From: Pelomonas sp. V22
Lineage (GTDB): Bacteria > Pseudomonadota > Gammaproteobacteria > Burkholderiales > Burkholderiaceae_C
Assembly (NCBI RefSeq): GCF_030014915.1
Contig: NZ_JAGIXS010000006.1
Coordinates: 62,001 to 126,000 of the forward strand
DNA: 64,000 nucleotides
Direction of reading: 5' to 3'
Part shown: positions 35,566-44,578 of the stretch, in pieces
Layout: every line of letters begins with the position of its first letter
Position numbering within the stretch: position 1 is the stretch's first letter
Position numbers and translations under genes: made by a program
Notes under the pieces: model-generated
What the model saw: only the letters and a program-made list of their open reading frames with translations
Databases searched by the model: none
Told to the model about the DNA's origin: nothing

Positions 35566-36246
35566 TCAATCGCCGAACATCTTCTGCTTGAGCTCACGAC
35601 GTTGTTGAGCTTCCAGCGACAGGGTGGCGGTGGGGCGGGCGATCAGCCGTCCAAGGCCGATGGGCTCGCCGGTTTCGTCGCAGTAACCGTACTCGCCGGT
35701 GTCCAGGCGGGCCAGCGACTGCATGATCTTTTTCAGCAGCTTGCGCTCGCGGTCGCGGGTGCGCAGCTCCAGGGCATGTTCTTCTTCGATGGTGGCGCGG
35801 TCGGCGGGGTCCGGCACGATCGAGGTGTCTTCGCGCAGATGCTCGGTGGTTTCGCCGGCATTGGACAGCACGCCGTCCTTGAGTTCGGTCAGCTTGGCGC
35901 GGAAGAACTCGATCTGCTTGTCATTCATGTACTCCGACTCGGGCATGGCCAGCACTTCGGCATCAGTCAGGTCCTTGCCGGCCTTGGACTTCCAGGCGTT
36001 GACCAGCTTGGGGTCGGCCTTGGCGGGGGTACGGGGACTTTCAATCACGGGACTACTCATTTGGCGCGTTGGCGGCTTGGGGGGAGCAAAACGATCTGCG
36101 AATCGGCTGGAACTGGTGACCGCAGGCGCCACTTCGGCGACTGGGGCCGCAGCGGCGGCCTTGGCTTTGGCGGTTTTTGCGGCCGGCCGGGCCTCGGCGC
36201 TCGCTGCGGGCGCCGGGGTGGACTTGGGGGCCGTGGTCTTGCTCAC
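35566..36246 (-). CDS. dksA: DksA-family RNA polymerase regulator with one zinc-site Cys
   Basis: Secondary-channel regulator that acts with ppGpp on RNA polymerase. From the GTG at 36246 (GAGGAG six bases ahead) the product has 226 residues: an Ala/Lys/Pro-rich N-terminal extension of about 60, then the DksA fold with coiled-coil tip DPADRA (Asp146, Asp149, Ala151, matching the functional tip) and a C-terminal globular part. Of the four zinc ligands only Cys189 remains (YGYCDETGEPIGLGRL; others are Thr192, Ser210 and Ala213), so it should not bind zinc through them. An ATG at 36060 would give a 164-residue protein closer to normal size but has no clear ribosome site. Confidence 0.88.
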   Translation of the reverse strand: MSKTTAPKSTPAPAASAEARPAAKTAKAKAAAAAPVAEVAPAVTSSSRFADRFAPPKPPTRQMSSPVIESPRTPAKADPKLVNAWKSKAGKDLTDAEVLAMPESEYMNDKQIEFFRAKLTELKDGVLSNAGETTEHLREDTSIVPDPADRATIEEEHALELRTRDRERKLLKKIMQSLARLDTGEYGYCDETGEPIGLGRLIARPTATLSLEAQQRRELKQKMFGD

Positions 36247-36437
36247 TATCGTCTCCTCGCTTGGGACTTTATACCTGCTCAGGCCGGGCCGAAACGCATT
36301 TGTGTCAAGGTTTGAAAACGCTTGAGCCAAGTTCGGGCGCGGCGGATTGTAGCCATGCTTGTCTGCCTTGCTGCTGACACGGGATCCTGGGGCTTGCCTG
36401 GCCCGGGCCAACCCTCGGTCGGCCCGGCTGCCCAGGC

Positions 36438-37502
36438 TCAGACCAGGCAGCCCTCCAGACCCTGCAGGAGGATGTCCTTGGGCAGGTCGATGCCGATGAA
36501 GACCATCTTGCTGATCTTCTTCTCGTTCGGCAGCCACTTGGGGCCGAGGTCCGAGCCCATCAGCTGGTGCACGCCCTGGAAGATCACCTTCTTGTCGCTG
36601 CCCTTCATGTGCAGCACGCCCTTGTAGCGCAGCATCTTGGGGCCGTAGACCTGGACGATGGCGCCGAGGAAGTCCTCCAGCTTGGCCGGGTTGAAGGGCC
36701 GCTCCGCCTTGAACACGAAGGACTTCACGTCGTCGTCGTGCGCATGGTGGTGCGGATGGTCGCAGTGCTCGCCATGCTCGTGGTCGTGATCATGGTGGTC
36801 ATGATCGTGGCCGTGGTCGTGAGCATGGTCATGCGCATCGGCGTTGAGGAAGTCGGGGTCGATGTCGAGCTTGGCGTTCAGGTTGAAGCCGCGCTGGTCA
36901 AAGACCTTGGCGATGGGCACCTCGCCGAAATGCACGGCCTGCTGCGGCGCGCGCGGGTTCATGTGCTTGATGCGGTGGGCCAGGGCCTCGACGGCCGCCG
37001 GCTCCACGAGGTCGGTCTTGCTGAAAAAGATCTGGTCGGCAAAGCCCACCTGGCGGCGCGCTTCCTGGCGGGTGTCTAGCTGCTCCTCGGCATGCTTGGC
37101 GTCCACCAGGGTCAGGATGGAATCGAGCAGGTAGCTCTCGGCGATCTCGTCGTCGATGAAGAAGGTCTGGGCCACCGGGCCGGGGTCGGCGAGGCCGGTG
37201 GTCTCGATGACCACGCGCTCGAAATCGAGCTCGCCCTTGCGCTTCTTGGCGGCCAGCTCGGACAGCGTGGTGCGCAGGTCCTCGCGGATCGTGCAGCAGA
37301 CGCAGCCGTTGTTCATCTGGATGATCTGCTCCTCGACGTCGTTGACGAGGATGTCGTTGTCGATGTTCTCCTCGCCGAACTCGTTCTCGATCACGGCGAT
37401 CTTCTGGCCGTGAGTTTCGCTGAGCACGCGCTTCAGCAGGGTGGTCTTGCCCGAGCCGAGGAAGCCGGTGAGGATGGTGACGGGAATGAGGGCTTGGGAC
37501 AT
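36438..37502 (-). CDS. COG0523 (CobW/YjiA family) metal-chaperone GTPase
   Basis: A 354-residue GTPase of the COG0523 family. G1 motif GFLGSGKT (13-20), metal-binding CxCC motif GCVCC (66-70), switch/G3 region [19 protein letters not shown]4-like motif (161-164), and a His-rich stretch between about 224 and 255 with more than fifteen histidines, suited to binding zinc or nickel. C-terminal CobW_C domain ([20 protein letters not shown]). Family members deliver metals or act in zinc starvation. Its neighbour dksA lacks zinc ligands, which fits a zinc-sparing theme, but this local gene order may simply be inherited. Start ATG follows at the usual [16 protein letters not shown]. Confidence 0.9.
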   Translation of the reverse strand: MSQALIPVTILTGFLGSGKTTLLKRVLSETHGQKIAVIENEFGEENIDNDILVNDVEEQIIQMNNGCVCCTIREDLRTTLSELAAKKRKGELDFERVVIETTGLADPGPVAQTFFIDDEIAESYLLDSILTLVDAKHAEEQLDTRQEARRQVGFADQIFFSKTDLVEPAAVEALAHRIKHMNPRAPQQAVHFGEVPIAKVFDQRGFNLNAKLDIDPDFLNADAHDHAHDHGHDHDHHDHDHEHGEHCDHPHHHAHDDDVKSFVFKAERPFNPAKLEDFLGAIVQVYGPKMLRYKGVLHMKGSDKKVIFQGVHQLMGSDLGPKWLPNEKKISKMVFIGIDLPKDILLQGLEGCLV

Positions 37503-37625
37503 GGTGGAAGCGAGAGCTGCGGGAAAGGGAGGCCGGGGAAGTGGGGGCGGACGACTTTGGTTCAAGGGTACTGCAATGTCAATCGGTTATTCTTGCCGCC
37601 TCTCTACAACGGCACCGACGTTCTC

Positions 37626-38498
37626 GTGTCCGAACCCCAGCCTAGTCGGCCCTCTCAGCATCGAGGGGGCGAAAAGAAATCTGCCGAGCCGCGCGGTCTC
37701 ATTGACCGCATCGTGGACTTCCTCCACCCCGGCCCGGATTCCAAGAGCGAATTGATGGAGACGCTGGCCGACGCCGAACAGCGCGAGCTGATCGAGCCCG
37801 AGTCGCGCCAGATGCTGGAAGGCGTGCTGCGCATGGCCGAGCTGAGCGCCGGCGATGTGATGGTGGCCGCTCCCCGCATGGATCTGCTCGACATCGAGGC
37901 CCCCTATGAGGAGCTGCTGGCCCTGGTGATCGACACCGGGCACTCGCGCTTCCCGGTCTTCGAGGGCCAGCGCGAGAACATCATCGGCATCCTGCTGGCC
38001 AAGGATCTGCTGAAGATCCAGCGCGCGCCCGAGCTGAACCTGCGGGCGCTGCTGCGCCCCACCATCTTCGTGCCAGAGAGCAAGGGCCTGAACGAGCTGC
38101 TGCGCGACTTCCGTTCCAACCGCAACCACCTGGCCATCGTGATCGACGAGTTCGGCAACACCGCCGGCCTGATCACCATCGAGGACGTGCTGGAAGAAAT
38201 CGTCGGCGAGATCGAGGACGAGTTCGACGACAAGAACGGCCAGTCCGGCCTCTACACGCTGGCCGACGGCAGCCAGCGCGTGGCCGGCGACACGGCCATC
38301 GCGGCCGTCAACGAGTCCTTTTCGGTGCACCTGCCCGAGGACGAGTTCGACACCATAGGCGGCCTCGTCGCCCACCAGCATGGCCGCGTGCCGCGCCGTG
38401 GCGAGGTGGTGGAGCTGGCGGGCCTGCTGTTTGCCGTCATGCTGACCCGGGGCGGCGCCGTGCGCTGGTTCAAGGTCACGCGCGCCGAGGCCGGCTGA
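37626..38498 (+). CDS. corC: CorC/HlyC-family CBS-domain protein
   Basis: A 290-residue cytoplasmic protein: a basic N-terminus, two CBS domains (VMVAAPRMDLLDIEAPYEEL; LRPTIFVPESKGLNELLRDF with NHLAIVIDEFGNTAGLITIE) and the CorC/HlyC C-terminal domain (DGSQRVAGDTAIAAVNESFS). It is linked to magnesium/cobalt efflux in enterobacteria and is usually found next to lnt, as here (8-base gap). Start taken as GTG (VSEPQPSRPS), which matches the family N-terminus; no in-frame ATG fits. Confidence 0.88.
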   Translation: MSEPQPSRPSQHRGGEKKSAEPRGLIDRIVDFLHPGPDSKSELMETLADAEQRELIEPESRQMLEGVLRMAELSAGDVMVAAPRMDLLDIEAPYEELLALVIDTGHSRFPVFEGQRENIIGILLAKDLLKIQRAPELNLRALLRPTIFVPESKGLNELLRDFRSNRNHLAIVIDEFGNTAGLITIEDVLEEIVGEIEDEFDDKNGQSGLYTLADGSQRVAGDTAIAAVNESFSVHLPEDEFDTIGGLVAHQHGRVPRRGEVVELAGLLFAVMLTRGGAVRWFKVTRAEAG

Positions 38499-38506
38499 CC
38501 TCCGCG

Positions 38507-40021
38507 ATGCTGCCGGCCGTCAATCGCAAGCTGCTGCTGGGCCTGGAGGTTCTCGGCTCCTGGCCCATCGTGATGCTGGCCGGCGTGCTGCACACGGCCT
38601 CGTTTGCACCGGGCCTGGCCTGGCCGCTGCAATTGCTGGCGCTGGCCATGCTGGCCCACGCCAGCTGGGACGAGACGCCCGGCCGCGCCGCGCGTCAGGG
38701 CCTGCTGTTCGGCCTCGGCTGGCTGGGCTCGGGCCTGTGGTGGCTCTACATCAGCCTGCACGACTTCGGCCATCTGCCGGGCCTGCTCGCCTGCGCGGCG
38801 GTGCTGCTGCTGGCCTTGTTCCTCTCGCTCTATTACGCCGCAGCCCTGGCCCTGGCCGCCTGGCTGCGCGACCGCCGGCCGGCCATGCAGGCGCTGATCT
38901 GGGCCAGTTGCTGGCTGGTGGCCGAGCTGGCGCGCGCGCAGTTCCTCACCGGCTTCCCCTGGATCGCCAGCGGCTATGCCCATGCGCTGGGCCCGCTCTC
39001 GCACTGGGCACCCTGGATCGGTGTCTACGGCCTGTGCGCCTTGGTCGGCCTGTTTGCGGCTGGTGTGGCGGCCGCGCTGCGTGGCAGTGGCCGGGTGCTG
39101 ATGCTGGTCTTGCTGCTGATCGTGGGCGGGCGCCTGTTCCTGCCGCTGCAGTTCACCGAGGCGACCGGCAAGCTGCGGGTCTCGCTCTTGCAGCCCAATG
39201 TGCCGCAGGACCAGAAGTTCGATGCCGAGCTGATGGAGTCCAACCTGGAAAAGCTGGTGACCCAGATCGAGTCGGCGCGCGGCCAACTGGTGGTGACGCC
39301 GGAATCGGTCGTGCCGCTGCCGATGGACTGGCTGCTGGAGCGCTATCCGCAGCAGGTCGAGCGGCTCAAGCGCGCGGCCGACAAGCATCCGCTGCTGCTT
39401 GGTACCTTCCTCGGCAACGAGCGCGTGGGCTTTGTGAACTCGCTGCTGGCACTGGGCACGGCCCAGCCCTACGACTATGGCAAGCGCCATCTGCTGCCCT
39501 TTGGCGAGACCATTCCGACCGGCTTCGCCTGGTTCGTTCACGCCCTTGGCATTCCCATGGACGACCAAGGGCGTGGCCAGCATCAGCGTGCGCTCGAGAT
39601 CGCGGGCCAGCGCGTGCGGCCGCTGATCTGCTACGAGGATCTGTTCGGCGAGGACTTCGTTGAAAGTGTGCAGTCCGGCCCCGACAGCGCGACCCTGCTG
39701 CTCAACGTCAGCAACCTGGCCTGGTTCGGCCCGGCCATGGTGCAGGACCAGCACCTGCAGTTCTCGCAGATGCGCGCGCTGGAGTTCCAGCGGCCCTTCA
39801 TTCGCTCGACCAACACCGGCGCCACGGCCGTGATCAACCACTACGGCCGCGTGATCGCGCGGCTGCCGGCCGAGATGCGCGACCTGCTCGAGGTCGAGGT
39901 CGAGGGCCGGCGCGGTGCCACACCCTACGCGCGCTGGCTGGCTGCCGTGGGCTTGTGGCCCTTGTGGCTGCTCGCCTTGCTACCGCTGGTACTGGCCTGG
40001 CGACGCCGCCGGGCGCGCTGA
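38507..40021 (+). CDS. lnt: Apolipoprotein N-acyltransferase
   Basis: Inner-membrane enzyme (504 residues) adding the third acyl chain to lipoproteins. N-terminal block of about six helices, then the nitrilase-like periplasmic domain with the Glu-Lys-Cys triad: Glu in VVTPESVVPLP, Lys in YGKRHLLPFGETIP region and Cys in PLICYEDLFGEDFVE; a last helix at the C-terminus (LWPLWLLALLPLVLAW). Co-transcribed with corC. Confidence 0.94.
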   Translation: MLPAVNRKLLLGLEVLGSWPIVMLAGVLHTASFAPGLAWPLQLLALAMLAHASWDETPGRAARQGLLFGLGWLGSGLWWLYISLHDFGHLPGLLACAAVLLLALFLSLYYAAALALAAWLRDRRPAMQALIWASCWLVAELARAQFLTGFPWIASGYAHALGPLSHWAPWIGVYGLCALVGLFAAGVAAALRGSGRVLMLVLLLIVGGRLFLPLQFTEATGKLRVSLLQPNVPQDQKFDAELMESNLEKLVTQIESARGQLVVTPESVVPLPMDWLLERYPQQVERLKRAADKHPLLLGTFLGNERVGFVNSLLALGTAQPYDYGKRHLLPFGETIPTGFAWFVHALGIPMDDQGRGQHQRALEIAGQRVRPLICYEDLFGEDFVESVQSGPDSATLLLNVSNLAWFGPAMVQDQHLQFSQMRALEFQRPFIRSTNTGATAVINHYGRVIARLPAEMRDLLEVEVEGRRGATPYARWLAAVGLWPLWLLALLPLVLAWRRRRAR

Positions 40022-40022
40022 A

Positions 40023-40045
40023 GACCCCACCTTAGAATCGGGGTC
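40023..40045 (+). promoter_or_regulatory. Hairpin and -10-like element before glyQ
   Basis: The 54-base gap before glyQ holds TAGAAT (40033-40038), a good -10 hexamer, inside the loop of a small inverted repeat GACCCC/GGGGTC (40023-40028, 40040-40045). No matching -35 is evident. It may be the glyQS promoter, a weak terminator after lnt, or both. Confidence 0.28.
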
Positions 40046-40075
40046 AATCTTGTTGTCACAGACTGCGACCCCCAC

Positions 40076-41014
40076 ATGCTGAGCTTCCAGCAAATCATCC
40101 TGACCCTGCAGGACTACTGGTCCCGCCAAGGCTGCGCCCTGCTGCAGCCCTACGACATGGAAGTCGGTGCCGGCACCAGCCACACCGCCACCTTCCTGCG
40201 TGCCCTCGGCCCCGAGCCCTGGAAGGCCGCCTATGTGCAGCCGAGCCGCCGCCCCAAGGACGGCCGCTATGGCGAGAACCCCAACCGCCTGCAGCACTAC
40301 TACCAATACCAGGTCGTGCTGAAGCCCGCGCCGGCCAACATCCTCGAGCTCTACCTCGGCTCTCTGGAGGCCCTCGGCTTCGACCTGAAGAAGAACGACG
40401 TTCGCTTCGTGGAAGACGACTGGGAGAACCCCACGCTCGGCTGCTGGGGCCTCGGCTGGGAAGTCTGGCTGAACGGCATGGAAGTGACGCAGTTCACCTA
40501 CTTCCAGCAGGTCGGCGGCATCGACTGCAAGCCCATCACCGGCGAGATCACCTACGGCCTCGAGCGCCTGGCCATGTACCTGCAGGGCAAGGACAGCGTC
40601 TATGACCTGGTCTATGTCGAGGGCAAGGACGGCGCTCCCGATATCAAGTACGGCGACGTGTTCCACCAGAACGAGGTCGAGCAGTCGACCTACAACTTCG
40701 AGCACAGCGATGTGGACTTCCTCTTGCAGGCCTTTGCGGCGCACGAGAAGCAATCCAAGTATTTGATGGAGCAGTCGCTGGCCCTGCCGGCCTATGAGCA
40801 GCTGCTGAAGGCCGGCCACAGCTTCAACCTGCTGGATGCGCGCGGCGCGATCAGCGTGACCGAACGCGCAGCCTACATCGGCCGTATCCGCAACCTGGCC
40901 CGCGCGGTGGCGCAGGCCTATCTGGAAAGCCGTGCGCGCCTCGGCTTCCCGATGGCACCCAAGGCCTGGGCTGATGAGGTCGTGGCCCAGATCGAGAAGA
41001 AGAAGGCAGCCTGA
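40076..41014 (+). CDS. glyQ: Glycyl-tRNA synthetase alpha subunit
   Basis: Catalytic subunit (312 residues) of the bacterial alpha2beta2 glycyl-tRNA synthetase. Class II signature regions are plain: [60 protein letters not shown] and the conserved [20 protein letters not shown]. Length is standard. Followed two bases later by glyS. Confidence 0.96.
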   Translation: MLSFQQIILTLQDYWSRQGCALLQPYDMEVGAGTSHTATFLRALGPEPWKAAYVQPSRRPKDGRYGENPNRLQHYYQYQVVLKPAPANILELYLGSLEALGFDLKKNDVRFVEDDWENPTLGCWGLGWEVWLNGMEVTQFTYFQQVGGIDCKPITGEITYGLERLAMYLQGKDSVYDLVYVEGKDGAPDIKYGDVFHQNEVEQSTYNFEHSDVDFLLQAFAAHEKQSKYLMEQSLALPAYEQLLKAGHSFNLLDARGAISVTERAAYIGRIRNLARAVAQAYLESRARLGFPMAPKAWADEVVAQIEKKKAA

Positions 41015-41016
41015 GC

Positions 41017-43134
41017 ATGTCCACCAAGAATCTGCTGATCGAACTGTTTGTTGAAGAGCTGCCGCCCAAGGCGCTGAAGAAGCTCGGTGAATCCTTTGCC
41101 GGCGTGCTGGCCGAAAGCCTCAAGGCGCAAGGCCTGGTGTCTGCCGATGCAGTCGCCACCTCCTTTGCCTCGCCGCGCCGCCTGGGCCTGCACCTGACCC
41201 AGGTCGCTGCCAAGGCCGCCGACCGCGCCATGCAACAAAAGCTGATGCCCGTCGCGGTGGCGCTTGATGCCTCCGGCAATGCCACACCGGCCCTGTTGAA
41301 GAAGCTGGCCGCGCTGGGCGCCGATGCAAGCGTTGTGCCGCAGTTGAAGCGCGCGCCGGATGGCAAGGCCGATGCCCTGTTCCTGGACCAGGTCGTGGCC
41401 GGCGCCACCTTGGCCGAGGGTCTGCAAAAGGCCTTGGACGAGAGCCTGGCCAAGCTGCCCATCCCCAAGGTCATGACCTACCAGCTCGCCGATGGCTGGA
41501 GCGACGTGAAGTTCGTGCGCCCGGCCCATGGCCTGGTGGCACTGCATGGCGCCGAGATCGTGCCGGTGCAGGCCCTGGGCTTGACTTCGGGTCGCGTCAC
41601 TCAAGGTCATCGCTTTGAGGCTCAGACTCCGGAAGTTAGCGTTGAAAGCGCAGACAGCTACGCCTCGCAGCTGCGCGAGCAGGGCGCCGTGATCGCCTCG
41701 TTCGCCGAGCGCCGCGCCGAGATCCAGCGTCAGCTGAAGGCTGCGGCCGGTGACCTGAAGCCCATCGACGACGAGGCCCTGCTGGACGAGGTGACGGCCC
41801 TGGTCGAGCGCCCCAATGTGCTGGCCTGCCAGTTCGAGCCGGAGTTCCTCGCTGTGCCGCAGGAATGCCTGATCCTCACGATGAAGGCCAACCAGAAGTA
41901 CTTCCCGCTGCTGGATGCCGAGGGCAAGCTGACGCACAAGTTCCTGGTCGTCTCCAACATCAGCCCGGCCGATGCCAGCGCCGTGATCGGCGGCAATGAG
42001 CGTGTCGTGCGCCCGCGCCTGTCGGACGCCAAGTTCTTCTTCGATCAGGACCGCAAGAAGACCCTGGCCGAGCGGGTGCCAGGTCTTGCCAAGGTCGTGT
42101 ACCACGGCAAGCTGGGTACGCAGGGCGAGCGCGTCGAGCGCGTGCGCGCCATCGCGGGGTTTGTCGCCGCCCAAATTGGTGCCGACGTGCAATTGGCTGA
42201 CCGCGCTGCCCTGCTCGCCAAGGCCGACCTGCTGACGGACATGGTCGGTGAGTTTCCCGAGCTGCAAGGTGTCATGGGTGGCTACTACGCGCGCCATGAC
42301 GGTGAGAACGAAGCGGTTGCGAAGGCCATTGCGGCTCAGTACGTCGTTCGGCGGGATGAAGAGGCCCATGCAAGCAATCTCGTCGGCGAAGCCCTGCTGC
42401 TGGCCGATCGGATCGAGACGCTGGTGGGCATCTGGGGCATCGGACTCAAGCCGACCGGCGAGAAGGATCCTTTCGCGCTGCGCCGCCATGCGCTTGGCGT
42501 GATCCGCTCGATTGAGCTGATCGCTGCCGCGGCTGCCATGGCGGGCAAGTCGCTGGCCTTCCAGCTCGAAGAGGCTCTGCAGTTTGCGGCGGCTACGTTT
42601 GCCGCCGGCACGCTGGCGGCCGAAACGGTGGCCGAGGTGAGGGCCTTCATCTACGACCGCTACCAGAACCAGTTGGCCGTCCTGTTCGATGGCCGAAGCG
42701 TTGACGCCGTCCTGTCGCAGCAGCCCTCGCTGCAAGAGGTCGTCAAACGCCTTGAAGCCGTGCGCGCCTTCGCGGCCCTGCCCGAGGCCGAGTCGCTGGC
42801 CGCCGCCAACAAGCGCATCGCCAACATCCTGAAGAAGATCGAGACGCCGGTCGAGGCCCGCATCGATGAAGCGCTCTTGAAGGAGCCGCCCGAGCAGGCA
42901 CTGGCCGCTGCGCTGAAGAACGTGCAGCCGCTGGCCGACGGTTTCTTCCACAACGGCGAATATGCGGCTTCCTTGCGCGAGTTGGCGGCCCTGAAGGCGC
43001 CGGTCGATGCCTTCTTTGATGGCGTGATGGTCAATGCCGACGACGCCGCGCTGCGCGCCAACCGCCAGGGCCTGTTGAAGACCCTGCATGAGGCGATGAA
43101 CCGCGTGGCCGACCTGTCGCGGCTGGCGAGCTGA
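41017..43134 (+). CDS. glyS: Glycyl-tRNA synthetase beta subunit
   Basis: tRNA-binding subunit (705 residues) of glycyl-tRNA synthetase. N-terminal LLIELFVEELPPKALKKLGE, central CEFEPEFL-like QFEPEFLAVPQECLILTMKA and HD-like segment YHGKLGTQGERVERVRAIAG, KPTGEKDPFALRRHALGVIR, and a C-terminal anticodon-binding domain (DGVMVNADDAALRANRQGLL). All are typical. In operon with glyQ. Confidence 0.95.
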   Translation: MSTKNLLIELFVEELPPKALKKLGESFAGVLAESLKAQGLVSADAVATSFASPRRLGLHLTQVAAKAADRAMQQKLMPVAVALDASGNATPALLKKLAALGADASVVPQLKRAPDGKADALFLDQVVAGATLAEGLQKALDESLAKLPIPKVMTYQLADGWSDVKFVRPAHGLVALHGAEIVPVQALGLTSGRVTQGHRFEAQTPEVSVESADSYASQLREQGAVIASFAERRAEIQRQLKAAAGDLKPIDDEALLDEVTALVERPNVLACQFEPEFLAVPQECLILTMKANQKYFPLLDAEGKLTHKFLVVSNISPADASAVIGGNERVVRPRLSDAKFFFDQDRKKTLAERVPGLAKVVYHGKLGTQGERVERVRAIAGFVAAQIGADVQLADRAALLAKADLLTDMVGEFPELQGVMGGYYARHDGENEAVAKAIAAQYVVRRDEEAHASNLVGEALLLADRIETLVGIWGIGLKPTGEKDPFALRRHALGVIRSIELIAAAAAMAGKSLAFQLEEALQFAAATFAAGTLAAETVAEVRAFIYDRYQNQLAVLFDGRSVDAVLSQQPSLQEVVKRLEAVRAFAALPEAESLAAANKRIANILKKIETPVEARIDEALLKEPPEQALAAALKNVQPLADGFFHNGEYAASLRELAALKAPVDAFFDGVMVNADDAALRANRQGLLKTLHEAMNRVADLSRLAS

Positions 43135-43151
43135 AGCAAGGACGACACACG

Positions 43152-43793
43152 ATGGGCATGCGTTCCGATCACGGCCACGGCACCAAGCTGGTCATCCTGG
43201 GCCGCGACGGGACCATCAACCATTACCGCGACGACCATGTGAAGTCGGCCGAGGAGCTCTGCCCCCTGCCCGGCGCGCTGGAGGCGGTGGCGCGGCTCAA
43301 CCATGCGGGCTGGCACACGGTGATGGCGACCAACCAGCCCGGCATCGGCCGCGGCCTGCTGGACATGGCTTCGCTGAACGCCGTGCATCTGCGGCTCAAC
43401 CAATTGCTGGCCGAGAAGGGCGGGCGCCTTGACGCCGTGTTCTTCTGCCCGCACACGCCGGATGAAGGCTGCAACTGCCGCAAGCCGCTGCCGGGCCTCG
43501 TCCAGCAGATCGGTGCGCGCTTCGGCGTCGATCTGCCCCAGGTCCACATGGTGGGCGCTTCGCTGCGCGACCTGCAGACGGCCCACGCCGCCGGCTGCGT
43601 GCCCCACCTGGTGCGCGGCGACCGTCTGGCCGGCACCGACGCCGCCACGATAGACGCGTTGCTGGCCCAGGTGCCGGGCAGCCAGATGCACGACAGCCTG
43701 GCGGCCTTTGCCGACTGGTTGATCCAAGACGAAAGACGCGCGAGGGGCGATCTGCGCGACGCCGATTCGCGCCCCGGAGACCTGAGTTCATGA
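43152..43793 (+). CDS. gmhB: GmhB-like HAD protein lacking catalytic aspartates
   Basis: Related to D-glycero-D-manno-heptose-1,7-bisphosphate 7-phosphatase (lipopolysaccharide core heptose synthesis), 213 residues. It keeps the second Asp of HAD motif I (Asp19), motif II (ATNQPGIGRG), the short zinc-site pattern CPH...CNC and the Lys of CRKP. However the nucleophile Asp of the DxD motif is Gly17 (VILGRDGTIN), and the first Asp of the GDxxxD metal motif is Ala136 (VGASLRD). Both changes should abolish normal phosphatase chemistry, so it may be an inactive relative, a protein with another role, or a lineage-wide variant. It sits between glyS and plsC, overlapping plsC by four bases. Confidence 0.78.
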   Translation: MGMRSDHGHGTKLVILGRDGTINHYRDDHVKSAEELCPLPGALEAVARLNHAGWHTVMATNQPGIGRGLLDMASLNAVHLRLNQLLAEKGGRLDAVFFCPHTPDEGCNCRKPLPGLVQQIGARFGVDLPQVHMVGASLRDLQTAHAAGCVPHLVRGDRLAGTDAATIDALLAQVPGSQMHDSLAAFADWLIQDERRARGDLRDADSRPGDLSS

Positions 43794-44578
43794 TCCTCTT
43801 GCATGCGCTGCGCTCGGCGCTGTTCATCGTCTGGCTGGCCGTCACGGTGGTGCCGGTGGCCCTGGCCGTGCTCCTGGTTTCGGTGTTCGTGCGCGGCAAT
43901 CCGGTGTACTGGACCTGCGTGTTCTGGCTGCGCCTGGCCATTTGGGGCGCTCGCTTCATCTGCGGCGTGCGCTGGCGCATCCAGGGCATGGAGCACCTGC
44001 CGAGCGCCGAGCAGAGCCAGTCGGCCGTGGTGCTGCTGGCCAAGCACCAGAGCACCTGGGAGACCTTTGCCTTCCCGACGCTGATGCCGCACCCGCTGGC
44101 CTATGTGTTCAAGCGCGAGCTGCTCTACATCCCGTTTTTCGGCTGGGCGATGGCACGCATGGACATGATCCACATTGACCGCAGCAAGCGCGCCCAGGCC
44201 TGGAGCAAGGTGGCCGCGCGGGGCCGCGAGCTGGCGAAACGCGGCATCTGGGTGATCATGTTCCCGGAGGGCACGCGCATCGCGCGCGGCAAGAAGGGCG
44301 AGTACAAGACCGGCGGCACGCGCCTCGCGATCGAGACCGGCGTGCCGGTCGTGCCCATCGCCGCGACCTCGGCGCGCTGCTGGCCGCGCAAGAGCTTTCT
44401 CTTGCGTCCCGGCGTGGTCGACATCTCCATCGGCCAGCCCATTGCCTCCAGCGGCCGTGAGCCGGCCGAGCTGATGCGCGAGGTCGAGGCCTGGATCGAG
44501 GGCGAGATGCAGCGCCTGGATCCCGAGGCCTACGCCCACAGTCCCGCGCCCCAGCGCGACACGGCCATCCCTGCCTGA
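43790..44578 (+). CDS. plsC: 1-acyl-sn-glycerol-3-phosphate acyltransferase
   Basis: Membrane-associated enzyme (262 residues) making phosphatidic acid. N-terminal membrane helices, acyltransferase motif I KHQSTWETFAFP (an HX4E form, where most family members have HX4D), motif II FKRELLYIPFFGWAM, motif III MFPEGTRIARG and motif IV VPIAATSARCW. The Glu variant is, to my memory, common in betaproteobacterial homologues. Overlaps the upstream gmhB-like gene by ATGA and is followed directly by the metallopeptidase gene. Confidence 0.92.
   Translation: MILLHALRSALFIVWLAVTVVPVALAVLLVSVFVRGNPVYWTCVFWLRLAIWGARFICGVRWRIQGMEHLPSAEQSQSAVVLLAKHQSTWETFAFPTLMPHPLAYVFKRELLYIPFFGWAMARMDMIHIDRSKRAQAWSKVAARGRELAKRGIWVIMFPEGTRIARGKKGEYKTGGTRLAIETGVPVVPIAATSARCWPRKSFLLRPGVVDISIGQPIASSGREPAELMREVEAWIEGEMQRLDPEAYAHSPAPQRDTAIPA

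Noticed and set aside
36268-36308. TATAAA and TTGACA elements upstream of dksA
   Set aside because: The spacing between them is 29 bases, too long for a sigma-70 promoter.
41580-42500. Slightly less GC-biased codon use within glyS, possible foreign segment
   Set aside because: The reading frame and family motifs are continuous through it, and the change is small.
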